A program made the translations under genes and the position numbers. A stretch of 64,000 bases of DNA from Actinomycetota bacterium (lineage in GTDB: Bacteria > Actinomycetota > Actinomycetes > S36-B12 > CAIYMF01): positions 1 through 64,000 of the forward strand of contig JAIUOK010000014.1 in assembly GCA_020161245.1 (NCBI GenBank). The letters run 5' to 3'. Of the stretch, positions 28,112 to 38,114 are shown in pieces. The notes beneath the pieces were generated by a model. It saw only the letters and a program-made list of their open reading frames with translations, was not told the DNA's origin and made no database searches. The stretch's first letter is position 1, and each line of letters opens with the position of its first letter.

Positions 28112-29443
28112 TCAGGCGGGCTCGGTGATCCGTTCGGCGTCGGGAGCGGCCCTGCGACGGTTGATGCGGTCGCCGACGAGCGGGAAGACCAGTACCGACA
28201 GCGCACCGGCGCCTACGAGCGCGGCGGCGTTCTCGGGCAGCATGTGGCCGTTGCGCACCTCGATCGTCGTGATCGCCACGAGCAGCGGCAGCGCGGTCGC
28301 GATGTAGAAGCTGAACTGCCAGCGCTCGCGGTTGCCGGGCAGCGCCCGGCGGTAGAGGACGTACTGCGGGAGACCCCGCACCGCCATGAGCAGGACGAAG
28401 AACACCACGAGGCGCGCCGGGTTGGCGATGATCGAGTCGACGTCGAGGTTGGCGCCGCTGACGATGAAGAACAGCGGGATGAAGAAGCCGAAGCCCAGGG
28501 CCTCGATCTTCGGCGCGAGCCGGTTCGTCGCGCTCGGCGGGGAGTACTTGCGCAGGATCACGCCGGCCACGAACGCGCCGAGGACGGCGTCGAAGCCGAA
28601 CACTGCGGCGAGCGTGAGCAGGAAGAGCATGAGGACGACGGTCCAGCGCACGGCCGTCTGCGAGCTGGTGTGGTGGCCGCGCTCGAACAGCTCGGCCATC
28701 CGGCCGGTCGCGAAGCGCCCAGGCGTCCGGTAGGTCAGCCAGGTCACGAGCGCGAAGATGGCCAGCACGATCACCGTGATGAGCAGCGACTTCGAACCGA
28801 GCAGCAGGGCGATGGCGAGGATCGGGCCGAACTCGCCGGCCGCGCCGCCGCCCATGAAGAACGTACCGAACGGGGTGTCCAGCAGGCCGCGGTCGCGGAT
28901 GACGGGGAGCAGCGTGCCCATCGCCGTCGTGGTGAGTGCGATGGCGATGCCGAGGAAGTCCTTGACGAAGCCGACGGCGTAGAGGCCGTAGGTGACGATG
29001 CAGGCGAGGGCCAGCGAGCTGATCCAGCCGGCGCCTGCGAGCTTGCCGGACAGGCCCCGGATGGCCCGTGACTCCAGCTCGTAGCCGGCGAGGAAGAACA
29101 GCAGGCCGAGCCCGAGCTCGTTGAGCAGCTCGATGCCGGCGTCGATCTCGATGAGGCCGAGGCCCTGCGGGCCGAAGAGGATGCCGGCGCCGAGCAGCAG
29201 CACCACCTCGGCGACTTTGAGGCGCAGCAGTCCGACCAGCAGCGGGATGAGCGCCGCGCACAGGGCGATGACGAGCAGCGACCCGAGCTCGCGCTCGAGC
29301 GCCGCGTCGGTCGCCAGCAGTGGAGCGAGCGAGCCCTGAATGCCGGCGAGGTGCCCTGACGCAACGCCGGAGAGCCCGACCAGCTGGTCCCAGCCTGACG
29401 TCAGGCCCGGGCCCCCCTGCTGCATCGCGATGACGACGTCCAC
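28112..29443 (-). CDS. Cation:proton antiporter (CPA2, KefB/Na+-H+ exchanger type)
   Basis: The protein is 443 residues with about 12-13 hydrophobic segments. Conserved CPA2 blocks are visible: LRLKVAEVVLLLGAGILFGPQGLGL, NELGLGLLFFLAGYELE, and FGFDAVLGAFVAGVILRKYSP (exchange domain). No RCK/TrkA-N domain follows, so it is not a full Kef channel. The GTG at 29443 has a GGAGG site 4 bases away. It is preceded by a very long palindrome. Confidence 0.82.
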   Translation of the reverse strand: MDVVIAMQQGGPGLTSGWDQLVGLSGVASGHLAGIQGSLAPLLATDAALERELGSLLVIALCAALIPLLVGLLRLKVAEVVLLLGAGILFGPQGLGLIEIDAGIELLNELGLGLLFFLAGYELESRAIRGLSGKLAGAGWISSLALACIVTYGLYAVGFVKDFLGIAIALTTTAMGTLLPVIRDRGLLDTPFGTFFMGGGAAGEFGPILAIALLLGSKSLLITVIVLAIFALVTWLTYRTPGRFATGRMAELFERGHHTSSQTAVRWTVVLMLFLLTLAAVFGFDAVLGAFVAGVILRKYSPPSATNRLAPKIEALGFGFFIPLFFIVSGANLDVDSIIANPARLVVFFVLLMAVRGLPQYVLYRRALPGNRERWQFSFYIATALPLLVAITTIEVRNGHMLPENAAALVGAGALSVLVFPLVGDRINRRRAAPDAERITEPA

Positions 29444-29533
29444 GCGCCCTCCAGTCCACCCCGGCATGCCGACGCCCCCGCGCCCGGCCTGCCCCGACCG
29501 ACGTCCCGTCCCGGAGCCTAGGCCGCACCCCCA

Positions 29534-29664
29534 TCCCGGTGAAGGTGCCCCCGCTTGCGTTAGAAGCAAGTTCTCCGCCCCAGGCTGTCCACAGGGCGCG
29601 CCTCTGTGGACAGCCTGGGGCGCTTTTCTTGCTTCTATCGCAAGGAGGGGCACCTTCACCCGGA
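29534..29664. repeat. Long imperfect palindrome (~60-bp arms) with GGTGAAGGTGCCCC ends
   Basis: The 131-base stretch folds back on itself. Left arm ggtgaaggtgcccccgcttg... and the complement of the right arm ggtgaaggtgcccctccttg... agree over nearly 60 bases with about ten differences. Both arms contain agaagcaag and gccccaggctgtccaca. The loop is ~10 bases (gggcgcgcct). It lies between two minus-strand genes, downstream of the DUF4032 gene and upstream of the antiporter. It looks like a REP- or MITE-type intergenic element. It may also end transcription from the DUF4032 gene. Confidence 0.8.
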
Positions 29665-29689
29665 ATCGGGTCTGGGGACGGGTGACCGG

Positions 29690-30976
29690 TCAGAGGTCGA
29701 GTTCGGAGAGGTCGAGCTCGGCGGTCTCGTCGAAGCGGACCCCGGAGACGTCGCTGGGGCGGCCGAGGCGCTGGCCGAGGACGGCCTGCTCGTCGGGCTT
29801 CTCGGCGAGCACGTTGGTGACGTAATCGGCGGCGGCCTGCCAGATGGTGACGTCGGTGCCGAGGCGCTCGCCCATGAACCATCGGTGTTCGAGCACCTCG
29901 TGGTACATCTGCGCGGGCTCGAGCTTGGTGCGCAGATCCGCGGGCACCATGCCGGTGACTGGCTCGAACCGCTCGGCCACCCAGCGGTGCGCGACGAGCT
30001 CCTCGGGCTCCTTCTTGAGGTCCTCCTCGACCCGGAACGTGTCGAGGTCGTTGAGCAGCCGACGGGCCTGGTTCTCCTCGACGTCGAGGCCGGTCAGCCG
30101 CAGCAGTCGGCGGGAGTGGTGGCCGACGTCGACGACCTTCGGCGTGACGCGCACGCAGTCGCCCTCGTCCTCGGAGACGACCGACAGCTCCGCGATGTCG
30201 TAGCCGAGGTCGTTGAGACGCCGCACCCGCGCGTCGAGCGCGTGCCGGTCGCCGAGCGCGATCTTCACCGGCCCGGTGATCTCGCTCCACAGCGTCTCGT
30301 AGCGCTCGCGGACGAGGGCGGACGTCGCCACGGGGTCGATGCTCGGGTGCAGACGGCCGCTGGCCTCGACATCGAGCAGCTCGCCCGCGACGTTGAGCTC
30401 GGCGGTCTGCAGGTCGTACTCGCGCTGGCCGTTGGAGAGCTTGTCGTGGAGCTCGCCGGTCTCGGCGTCGACCAGGTACGCCGCGAACGCACCGGCGTCG
30501 CGGCGGAAGAGGGTGTTCGACAGCGAGCAGTCGCGCCAGAGGAAGCCGACGAGGTGCAGCCGGACGATGAGGACGGCGAGCGCGTCGATGAGGCGGTTCA
30601 TCGTGTCCGGGCGCAGCGTCGTGCTGAACAGTGCGCGGTACGGCAGGGAGAACTGCAGGTGCCGCGTGATGATCGCGGCCGGGAGCTCCTCGCCGGCGCG
30701 GTCGGTGCGGCCGGCCACGATGCCCACCGGATCGACGCACGGGACGTCGCGGCGGCCGAGCTCGAAGAGCAGGTCGTACTCGTGCCGGGCGATCGGCTCG
30801 ACCGTCTCCTTGACTGCGTACACGGAGCCGCCGAGCTTGACGAAGCGCACGATGTGGCGCGAGATGCCGCGGGGGAGCGCGACGAGCACGGACTCCGGCC
30901 ACTCCTCGAGGGGGACGTCCCACGGGAGGAACAGCAGGTCGTGCTCGCCGGCGGCGGCCGTGACGCGCAGGGCCAT
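29690..30976 (-). CDS. DUF4032 protein with kinase-like fold
   Basis: The protein is 428 residues. The N-terminal part resembles a lipopolysaccharide-kinase-type fold (VYAVKETVEPIARHEYDLL, with Lys and Glu in the places of a kinase lobe). WRDCSLSNTLFRRDAG near 160 and AYLVDAETGEL near 182 mimic catalytic and metal loops. The C-terminal half is DUF4032 (LTGLDVEENQARRLLNDLDTF, then MYHEVLEHRWFMGERLGTDV). Substrate and role are unknown. A GAAGGA site lies 5 bases before the ATG. Confidence 0.75.
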   Translation of the reverse strand: MALRVTAAAGEHDLLFLPWDVPLEEWPESVLVALPRGISRHIVRFVKLGGSVYAVKETVEPIARHEYDLLFELGRRDVPCVDPVGIVAGRTDRAGEELPAAIITRHLQFSLPYRALFSTTLRPDTMNRLIDALAVLIVRLHLVGFLWRDCSLSNTLFRRDAGAFAAYLVDAETGELHDKLSNGQREYDLQTAELNVAGELLDVEASGRLHPSIDPVATSALVRERYETLWSEITGPVKIALGDRHALDARVRRLNDLGYDIAELSVVSEDEGDCVRVTPKVVDVGHHSRRLLRLTGLDVEENQARRLLNDLDTFRVEEDLKKEPEELVAHRWVAERFEPVTGMVPADLRTKLEPAQMYHEVLEHRWFMGERLGTDVTIWQAAADYVTNVLAEKPDEQAVLGQRLGRPSDVSGVRFDETAELDLSELDL

Positions 30977-31010
30977 GTCGTCCTTCGCTGTGCGCAGGTA
31001 TCGGGATGCG

Positions 31011-31049
31011 CGAAGGGGTGGCGGCGCTGTCGCGCTCGCCACCCCTTCG
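31011..31049 (-). terminator. Terminator after ugpC-like gene
   Basis: There are 13-base perfect arms (cgaaggggtggcg / cgccaccccttcg) with a 13-base loop, 39 bases beyond the ABC ATPase stop. Confidence 0.75.
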
Positions 31050-31087
31050 TGGTCGTCCTGGTGCCGCAGGCGCGGCCGCTCGATCGA

Positions 31088-32200
<1,113 letters not shown>

Positions 32201-32356
32201 AGCAGTAGCCAACCCTTCACCGGCAGGTACGTGCCGGACGATCCGTAGTGGAGGGACACCGGTCTGGGTAGTCCGGCCCTCGCACCGTAACCGTTTGCGC
32301 GGCGGCTGGGAAGGGCTACGCCCGAAGTGGGCTTCCGGCGACGCCGGATCGCGCCG

Positions 32357-33154
32357 TCAGCCTGCCGAGCGCCCCGCTGCCGCCCGCCCGCGGCGGGCGT
32401 CCGCCAGGGCGGAGAGCAGGACGGCGACCGAGGCGGGATCGGCCACGCGGTGGCCCGCGAGCGTCTCGCCGGAGCCGACCTTGACCCCGACGTCGCCGGC
32501 GCGCAGCCGCCGGAAGGCGTTCTCGTCGGTGACGTCGTCGCCGACGAACAGCACCGCATCGGCACCCGACTCCTCGCGTACGACGTCGAGGGCCTCGCCC
32601 TTGTCGGCGTGCACGACCGACAGCTCGAGCACCTCCTTGCCCTCCGTGGCCGTGACGCCGTCCCTGCTCGCCGGCCCGGCGCGGAGCAGATCGAGGACTC
32701 GGCGCGCGTCGTCGCGGGAGGCCAGCCGGACGTGCACGGCGACACCGGTGGGCTTGGGCTCGACGAGGACGCCGGCGACGCCGGACACGATCCGGGCGAC
32801 GTCCTCGGCGACGGCGTCCTTGCGGTCATCGGCGCGGTGGTCTGCCGAGCGCAGGACACCGGGCTCGAACTCGCAGCCGTGGCTGCCGACGAGCCGCACG
32901 CCGGGCTCGTCCTCCAGGCCGGACAGCGCGCCGAGCTCGCGCAGGCCGCGGCCGGACACGACGACGACGTCGGTGCCCGGCAGCGCCGAGAGCGCGCGGA
33001 GCGCCGCGACCGCCTCCGGCAGCGGGACGGCGGCCGACGGGTCCTCGACGATCGGCGACAGCGTGCCGTCGTAGTCGACGCCGACGAGCAGCCGCGGCAC
33101 CCGGGCCAGCGCCGCGACGGCGCCAAGCAACGGCGCGGGCAGAGCGTCGCTCAC
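32357..33154 (-). CDS. otsB: Trehalose-6-phosphate phosphatase
   Basis: The protein is 265 residues of the HAD fold with nucleophile Asp in LVGVDYDGTLSPIVEDP near residue 26, SGRGLRELGALSG, and VLFVGDDVTDENAFRRL near 215. It removes phosphate from trehalose-6-phosphate. The GTG overlaps the otsA stop as GTGA, so the two steps of trehalose synthesis are translated together. Confidence 0.95.
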   Translation of the reverse strand: MSDALPAPLLGAVAALARVPRLLVGVDYDGTLSPIVEDPSAAVPLPEAVAALRALSALPGTDVVVVSGRGLRELGALSGLEDEPGVRLVGSHGCEFEPGVLRSADHRADDRKDAVAEDVARIVSGVAGVLVEPKPTGVAVHVRLASRDDARRVLDLLRAGPASRDGVTATEGKEVLELSVVHADKGEALDVVREESGADAVLFVGDDVTDENAFRRLRAGDVGVKVGSGETLAGHRVADPASVAVLLSALADARRGRAAAGRSAG

Positions 33155-34605
33155 CGCGACCACTCGGACTTGTCGAGCGCCTCGAGGAACTCCGCAGCCC
33201 ACCGGGCGACGTCGTGCTCGAACAGGCGTGCGCGCATCCGGCGCATCCGGGTGTCGAGCTCGTCGTGCGGGGTGTGCATCGCATCGACGATGGCGTGCTT
33301 GACGCCCTCGGCGTCGTAGGGGTTCACCAGGAACGCGTCGGTCATCTCGACGGCGGCGCCGGCGAACTCCGACAGCACGAGCGCGCCCGGCCCGCCGTGC
33401 GAGGCGACGTACTCCTTGGCCACGAGGTTCATGCCGTCGCGGTACGGCGTCACGAGCATGATGTCGGCGGCCGCGTAGAACGCCACGAGCTCCTCGCGCG
33501 CGAAGGGCTGATGCAGGTACTGGATCGGCGGTGCGCCGATGAGGCCGTGGTCGCCGATGGCCCGGCCGACCATGAGCTCGATCTCGTCGCGCAGCCGCTG
33601 GTAGTCCTCGACGTTCTCTCGGCTCGGCGTCGCGATCTGCACGAGCACCGCCTCGCCCGGCTGGATCGCGCCCTCCTCGAGCAGCTCGGTGAACGCCTTG
33701 AGCCGGACGTCGATGCCCTTGGTGTAGTCGAGCCGGTCGACGCCGAGCATGAGCCAGCGCGGGTTGCCGAGCTTCTCGCGCAGCTCTGCCGCGCGGTCCT
33801 GCACCTCCTCGGTGCGCGCGATCGCGTCGTACTCGCGCGTGTCGATGGAGATGGGGAAGTCGTCGACGGTGACGCGGCGCCCGCCCGTCGGCCGGGTCGC
33901 GTCCGGGACCTCCACGCCCGTGCCGTCCGGGGACAGCCTGAGGAAGCGCTCGGCCACGCGCAGGAAGTTGGCGGCGTCGCCGGGTGTGTGGAAGCCGACG
34001 AGGTCGGCGCCGAGCAGCCCCTCGGCGATCTGCTGGCGCCACGGCAGCTGGGCGAACAGCTCGGCCGGCGGGAACGGGATGTGCAGGAAGAAGCCGATGC
34101 GCAGGTCCGGCCGGCGGTCGCGCAGCATCCGCGGCACGAGCTGCAGCTGGTAGTCGTGCACCCATACCGTCGCCCCCTCGGCGGCGAGGTCGGCGATGCG
34201 GTTGGCGAAGCGTTGGTTGACCGCGACGTACGGCTCCCAGAAGTGCCGGTGGTACGACGGGGTGGCGACCGCGTCGTGGTAGAGCGGCCACAGCGTCGAG
34301 TTCGCGAACCCCTCGTAGAAGCCCTCGACCTCCTCGCGGCTGAGCTCCACCTCGACGAGCGGGCACGGCCCCACGCCGTCGGGCACCGGCTCGAGCTCTC
34401 GGCCGTAGTCCTCGGTGGAGTACGGGTCGGGGGCGAAGCGGCCCGACCAGCCGACCCAGGCGGCGTCGTGGCCGCGCAGCACAGGCTCGAGCGCGCTGAC
34501 GAGACCGCCGGGCGAGCGGGTCCAGAGGGTGGTGCCGTCGGGCTGCTCGTCGGCCGAGACCGGGAGGCGGTTGGCGACGACCAGGAACTCGAAGGCGTGA
34601 CTCAT
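33151..34605 (-). CDS. otsA: Trehalose-6-phosphate synthase
   Basis: The protein is 484 residues, GT20 family, using UDP- or GDP-glucose and glucose-6-phosphate. [11 protein letters not shown] begins the protein. [15 protein letters not shown] and [12 protein letters not shown] near 145-170, [19 protein letters not shown] near 270 and [16 protein letters not shown] near 375 match the substrate sites. The ATG follows TACGTT by 6 bases, so the mRNA is likely leaderless. It is followed by otsB with overlap. Confidence 0.97.
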   Translation of the reverse strand: MSHAFEFLVVANRLPVSADEQPDGTTLWTRSPGGLVSALEPVLRGHDAAWVGWSGRFAPDPYSTEDYGRELEPVPDGVGPCPLVEVELSREEVEGFYEGFANSTLWPLYHDAVATPSYHRHFWEPYVAVNQRFANRIADLAAEGATVWVHDYQLQLVPRMLRDRRPDLRIGFFLHIPFPPAELFAQLPWRQQIAEGLLGADLVGFHTPGDAANFLRVAERFLRLSPDGTGVEVPDATRPTGGRRVTVDDFPISIDTREYDAIARTEEVQDRAAELREKLGNPRWLMLGVDRLDYTKGIDVRLKAFTELLEEGAIQPGEAVLVQIATPSRENVEDYQRLRDEIELMVGRAIGDHGLIGAPPIQYLHQPFAREELVAFYAAADIMLVTPYRDGMNLVAKEYVASHGGPGALVLSEFAGAAVEMTDAFLVNPYDAEGVKHAIVDAMHTPHDELDTRMRRMRARLFEHDVARWAAEFLEALDKSEWSR

Positions 34606-34714
34606 ATCAGGAACGTATGTGCGCCGCGCAGGCGAAGGTCAAACGTCGAGACGCCCCATATCCGTACGGCTGTGGGCATCGTCACGCCTGATCTCACGAT
34701 CCGTGAGCAGTGCG

Positions 34715-35959
34715 CTACGCCAATGCGGCGAGCAGCGACTGCAGAGCGCGGGCGCCGTCGTGGACGTCGGTGAAGCGGGTGGTGAGCGGCGCCAGACCGA
34801 TCCTGACGCCGTCCGGGTGCCGGAAGTCGGGGATCACACCGCGGTCGGTGAGCGCCTGCGTGAGCGCGAGCGCGTCCGGGTGCCGCAGCGTCACGTGCGC
34901 CCCGCGCCGCGCCGCGTCGCGCGGGCTCGCGACCTCGACGCCGAAGGGTGCGAGCCACTCGTCGGCGAGGTCGACGAGGTACGACGTCAGCGCCATGCCC
35001 TTGGCGCGGACGGCGTCCATCCCGGCCTCCTCGAGCAGCGCGACACCGGCGTCCACGGCTGCGAGCGCGATGGCTGACGGGGTCCCCGTCATGAAACGGC
35101 GGATGCCCTCGGCGGCCGCGTAGTCGCCGGTCATCGCGAAGACGTCGGCGTGGCCCATCCAGCCGGGGATCGGGTTGGTCATGGCGTCGTGGTGCCGCGG
35201 GTGCGCCCAGATCCATGCGGGCGCCCCGGGCCCGCCGTTGATGAACTTGTACGAGCAGCCCACGGCGAAGTCGGCGTCGGCGCCGACGAGGTCCAGCGGC
35301 ACCGAGCCGCCCGCGTGCGAGCAGTCCCAGGCGACAAGCGCTCCGGCGTCGTGCACGGCCTGGGTCACGGACGCGACATCGACGAGCGCGGACGAGCGGT
35401 AGTCGACGACCGAGAGCAGGACCACAGCGACGTCGTCATGCAGCAGCGCCGCGACGTCCGACGCCGTCACCGGCTCGGTCGGCCACGGCGCCGCCGGGTC
35501 GAGCGGGCCGAGCCAGGCGACGCTGCCGCCGCGGGTCCGTGCGACCTCGGCGGCCACGTAGCGGTCGGTCGGGAACTCGCCGCGATGGGCGACGACGACA
35601 CCGCGGCCGGGGCGCAGGTCCATCGCGGAGCTCAGCACCTTGAAGAGATTGACGGTCGTGTTGTCGCAGACCACCGTCTGCCCCGGCCCCGCGCCGAGCA
35701 GCGACGCGCCGAGGCGGTCGCCCACCTCGAACGGTCGGTCCATCCAGCCCTCGGACCACGAGCGGATGAGGCGGTCGCCCCACTCGTCGCGCACGACGTC
35801 GTCGATCCGGCCCGGCGTCGCCGCCGGCAGCCGGCCGAGGGAGTTGCCGTCGAGGTACACGACGCCGTCGTCGGGGATCTCGAACCGCAGCCGGAGCCCG
35901 GCCAGCCGGTCGTCGGCGTCGAGCTGCTCGGCGTAGGCGCGGGAGTCGGTGACAGCCAT
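34715..35959 (-). CDS. kynU: Kynureninase
   Basis: The protein is 414 residues. This PLP enzyme splits kynurenine (or 3-hydroxykynurenine) to anthranilate and alanine. Evidence: YLDGNSLGRLPAATPGRI near residue 36, VCDNTTVNLFKVL near 95, the PLP Lys in GCSYKFINGGPGAPAW near 235, and GWMGHADVFAM. No kynA or kynB is adjacent, so partner genes must be elsewhere. The ATG follows TAGCCT by 6 bases (leaderless). Confidence 0.93.
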   Translation of the reverse strand: MAVTDSRAYAEQLDADDRLAGLRLRFEIPDDGVVYLDGNSLGRLPAATPGRIDDVVRDEWGDRLIRSWSEGWMDRPFEVGDRLGASLLGAGPGQTVVCDNTTVNLFKVLSSAMDLRPGRGVVVAHRGEFPTDRYVAAEVARTRGGSVAWLGPLDPAAPWPTEPVTASDVAALLHDDVAVVLLSVVDYRSSALVDVASVTQAVHDAGALVAWDCSHAGGSVPLDLVGADADFAVGCSYKFINGGPGAPAWIWAHPRHHDAMTNPIPGWMGHADVFAMTGDYAAAEGIRRFMTGTPSAIALAAVDAGVALLEEAGMDAVRAKGMALTSYLVDLADEWLAPFGVEVASPRDAARRGAHVTLRHPDALALTQALTDRGVIPDFRHPDGVRIGLAPLTTRFTDVHDGARALQSLLAALA

Positions 35960-36040
35960 GCCCGCAGGCTAGGCCGCAGGCGGGCTGTGCGCTGCGTCCG
36001 CCGTCGGGCGACTACCATCGCGGAGCGCCCTGCGGCGCAC

Positions 36041-36113
36041 GCCGACCTGGCGCAACTGGCAGCGCACCTGTCTTGTAAACAGGTGGTTAGGGGTTCGAGT
36101 CCCCTGGTCGGCT
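36041..36113 (+). tRNA. tRNA-Thr (anticodon TGT)
   Basis: The 73 bases fold as a cloverleaf: acceptor gccgacc/ggtcggc, anticodon stem cctgt/acagg with loop cttgtaa (TGT), T arm aggggttcgagtcccct. The discriminator is T and no CCA is encoded. It reads ACA codons. A TACCAT -10-like element lies 23 bases upstream. No integrase or att duplication is seen next to it. Confidence 0.96.
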
Positions 36114-36135
36114 CTGGTCCGGGCTGGCCCGGCGG

Positions 36136-36324
36136 TCAGTGCTTGAGGGCCTTGCGCAGGTAGGTGTCGAGGCGCTTGTCAGCCTTCACCCGGGCCTGCT
36201 CGATCTCGATGGCGGCGTCCTTGTCGAGGGCGGCTGCGCCGTCGAACAGCGGCTGGGCCAGGGCCAGGTAGGCCTCCTCGGCCTCGCGCCAGCGCGCCAG
36301 CGCCTCGTCCGGGGTCTTCGACAT
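36136..36324 (-). CDS. Small helical hypothetical protein (62 aa)
   Basis: The frame of 62 codons starts MSKTPDEALARWREAEEAY and ends LRKALKH. It is predicted to be all helical and is rich in Ala, Glu and Lys. The ATG follows TAGCGT by 7 bases, a leaderless promoter, which supports a real gene. It ends 22 bases after the tRNA, facing it. Function unknown. Confidence 0.65.
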   Translation of the reverse strand: MSKTPDEALARWREAEEAYLALAQPLFDGAAALDKDAAIEIEQARVKADKRLDTYLRKALKH

Positions 36325-36472
36325 GACGCCGACGCTAGCGCGCCCGGCGGCGGCTGTGTGCGGCTGAGGTGAACGGCGGGCAACGGCCCCGGGTCGATCG
36401 CATGAACATCGCGCTCCCCGCGAGCCACCGCCTCCTCCACGGCACGACGCTGGCCACGTCGGAGGAGGACGC

Positions 36473-36682
36473 GTGCAGCACAGGACCGGCTTCGCACCGG
36501 CGCCGGGCGACGACGGCCGGCACGACGCCCATGCGGTCGAGCCGGGGACGAGCACGGCCGTGTGCGGCCAGCAGGTCGACATCATCGTGGAGTCGGACTG
36601 GCACACCGTGCGCGTCCGCCGCTGCCGCCTCTGCCTCCGAGCCCTCGACACCCACCGGGCCCGCGACACCGTCGACCGGTGA
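36473..36682 (+). CDS. Small Cys-containing hypothetical protein (69 aa)
   Basis: The GTG at 36473 has a GGAGGAGG site 4 bases upstream. The 69 residues include AVCGQQVDIIVESDWHTVRV and a CRLC pair near the end, possibly a small metal or redox site. The stop lies inside the left end of an inverted repeat element. Not recognised beyond this. Confidence 0.5.
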   Translation: MQHRTGFAPAPGDDGRHDAHAVEPGTSTAVCGQQVDIIVESDWHTVRVRRCRLCLRALDTHRARDTVDR

Positions 36683-36757
36683 AGGGCCCCCGCAAGCGTC
36701 GCGGGCCCCCGCTGGTCGGGGCGGAGGGACGACGCGGCGGCCAGTAGGGCCTTCACC
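36678..36757. repeat. Inverted-repeat element with GGTGAAGG ... CCTTCACC ends
   Basis: The ends ggtgaagggccc (36678) and gggccttcacc (to 36757) are near-perfect inverted copies, and the inner part pairs only partly (gcgtcg...cgacgc). The ends match those of the long palindrome at 29,534-29,664, which suggests a family of intergenic elements. It follows the 69-aa gene and may end its transcript. Confidence 0.6.
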
Positions 36758-36854
36758 GCGAACCTGGAGCAGGGCGACGGGCGGCAGGAGGTGTGCGACC
36801 GCAGACCGGAATCCTGCTGCCGGGGGCAGGCTCGGCGTCGATACGGTCCGGGGT

Positions 36855-38114
36855 ATGACGACCGCTCCTCCCGCTGCTCGCTCTGTCGACGTCGAGGCGG
36901 TGCAGCGTCGCTCCGTCGCCACGCTGTCGACGAGCGCGGTGCTCGGCGGGGTCGCTGTCGCCGGTGCGATTCCCGCGGGCGCGCTCATCGCGGCGTCGCT
37001 GGCGGGCGAGGAGGTCGCCGGGCTCGCGCAGACGATGGGAGTGGTGGGCGCCGCCGTCATGGCGCTGCCGCTGGCCCGAGCGGCGCTCACCCGGGGACGC
37101 CGTGCTGCGCTCTCGCTCGGGTACGGCGTCGGCGCCGTCGGCGCGGTGATCGTCGTGATCGCCGGTGCGACGCGCTCCCTCCCGCTGGTCTTTCTCGGCT
37201 GTCTGCTCGTGGGCGTCGCCTCGGCCGCCGGGCTGCAGGCGCGCTACGCCGCGACCGACCTCGCCACGGAGGAGCACCGCGCCCGCGCGCTCGCCTACGT
37301 CGTCTGGGCCGGCACAGTCGGCGCCGTCCTCGGGCCCAACCTGCTCGAGGTGTCGGGGCGTGCCGCGGTCTCGCTGGGCCTGCCGCAGCTCACCGGCCCC
37401 TACCTGCTCTCGGCTGTGCTGCTCGCCCTCGCCGTGCTGGTGCTCACTGCGCGTCTGCGTCCGGACCCCTACCTGCTCTCGCGAGAGCTGGCTGCCGCGG
37501 CCGGCGCGACGCTGTCGCGGCCGCGCCTGCGCGACGGCCTCGAGCATCTCAAGCGGCACCGGCGCGCGGTGCTCGGCGTCGCCTCGGTCTCGCTCGGCCA
37601 CGTCGTCATGGTCATGGTCATGGTGATGACGCCGGTGCACATGCGCCACGTCGACGTCTCGCTGCAGCTCATCGGTCTCGTGATCAGCGTCCACGTGCTG
37701 GGCATGTACGCCCTGGCCCCGGTCGTGGGTCTCCTGGTCGACCGGTTCGGGCGGGTGCCGATGGTCCTGGTGGGTGCCGCGATCCTGCTCGTCGCCTGCG
37801 TCGTCTCCGGGCTGGCGCCCGCCGACAACGTGCCGATGCTCGCGGTCGGCCTGTTCCTGCTCGGCCTCGGCTGGTCGTGCACGCTGATCGCGGGGTCGAC
37901 CCTCGTGAGCGACGACGTCGACGAGGCGGAGCGCCCCGCCGTCCAGGGCCTCTCGGACCTCACCATGAACGTCGCCGCGGCGGTCGGCGGCGCTGCGGCC
38001 GGATTCATCGTGGCGGGCTGGTCCTACGCCGCGCTCTGCGCGTTCGCGGTGGTGCCCGTGGCCGCGCTGGTGGTGCTCGCAGCCCTCCCCTCCATGCGGC
38101 GGCACGCCGGGTGA
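36855..38114 (+). CDS. MFS transporter
   Basis: The protein is 419 residues with about 12 membrane helices. Helix 2-3 loop ALTRGRRAALSLGYG and the second-half loop VGLLVDRFGRVPMVLVG are the classical MFS motif A positions. It is likely a drug or metabolite exporter. The ATG follows TACGGT by 7 bases. The stop overlaps the next GTG (GTGA), which ties it to a phosphotransferase. Confidence 0.85.
   Translation: MTTAPPAARSVDVEAVQRRSVATLSTSAVLGGVAVAGAIPAGALIAASLAGEEVAGLAQTMGVVGAAVMALPLARAALTRGRRAALSLGYGVGAVGAVIVVIAGATRSLPLVFLGCLLVGVASAAGLQARYAATDLATEEHRARALAYVVWAGTVGAVLGPNLLEVSGRAAVSLGLPQLTGPYLLSAVLLALAVLVLTARLRPDPYLLSRELAAAAGATLSRPRLRDGLEHLKRHRRAVLGVASVSLGHVVMVMVMVMTPVHMRHVDVSLQLIGLVISVHVLGMYALAPVVGLLVDRFGRVPMVLVGAAILLVACVVSGLAPADNVPMLAVGLFLLGLGWSCTLIAGSTLVSDDVDEAERPAVQGLSDLTMNVAAAVGGAAAGFIVAGWSYAALCAFAVVPVAALVVLAALPSMRRHAG

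Noticed and set aside
27929-29071. Long plus-strand frame (380 codons) opposite the antiporter
   Set aside because: It is the mirror of a well-formed membrane protein gene on the minus strand and has the His/Glu/Arg-rich make-up typical of antisense frames in high-GC DNA. The same holds for other long antisense frames across the window.
36041-36113. tRNA-Thr as an attachment site of an integrated element
   Set aside because: There is no integrase, no repeat of the tRNA 3' end in the window, and the flanking genes are ordinary.
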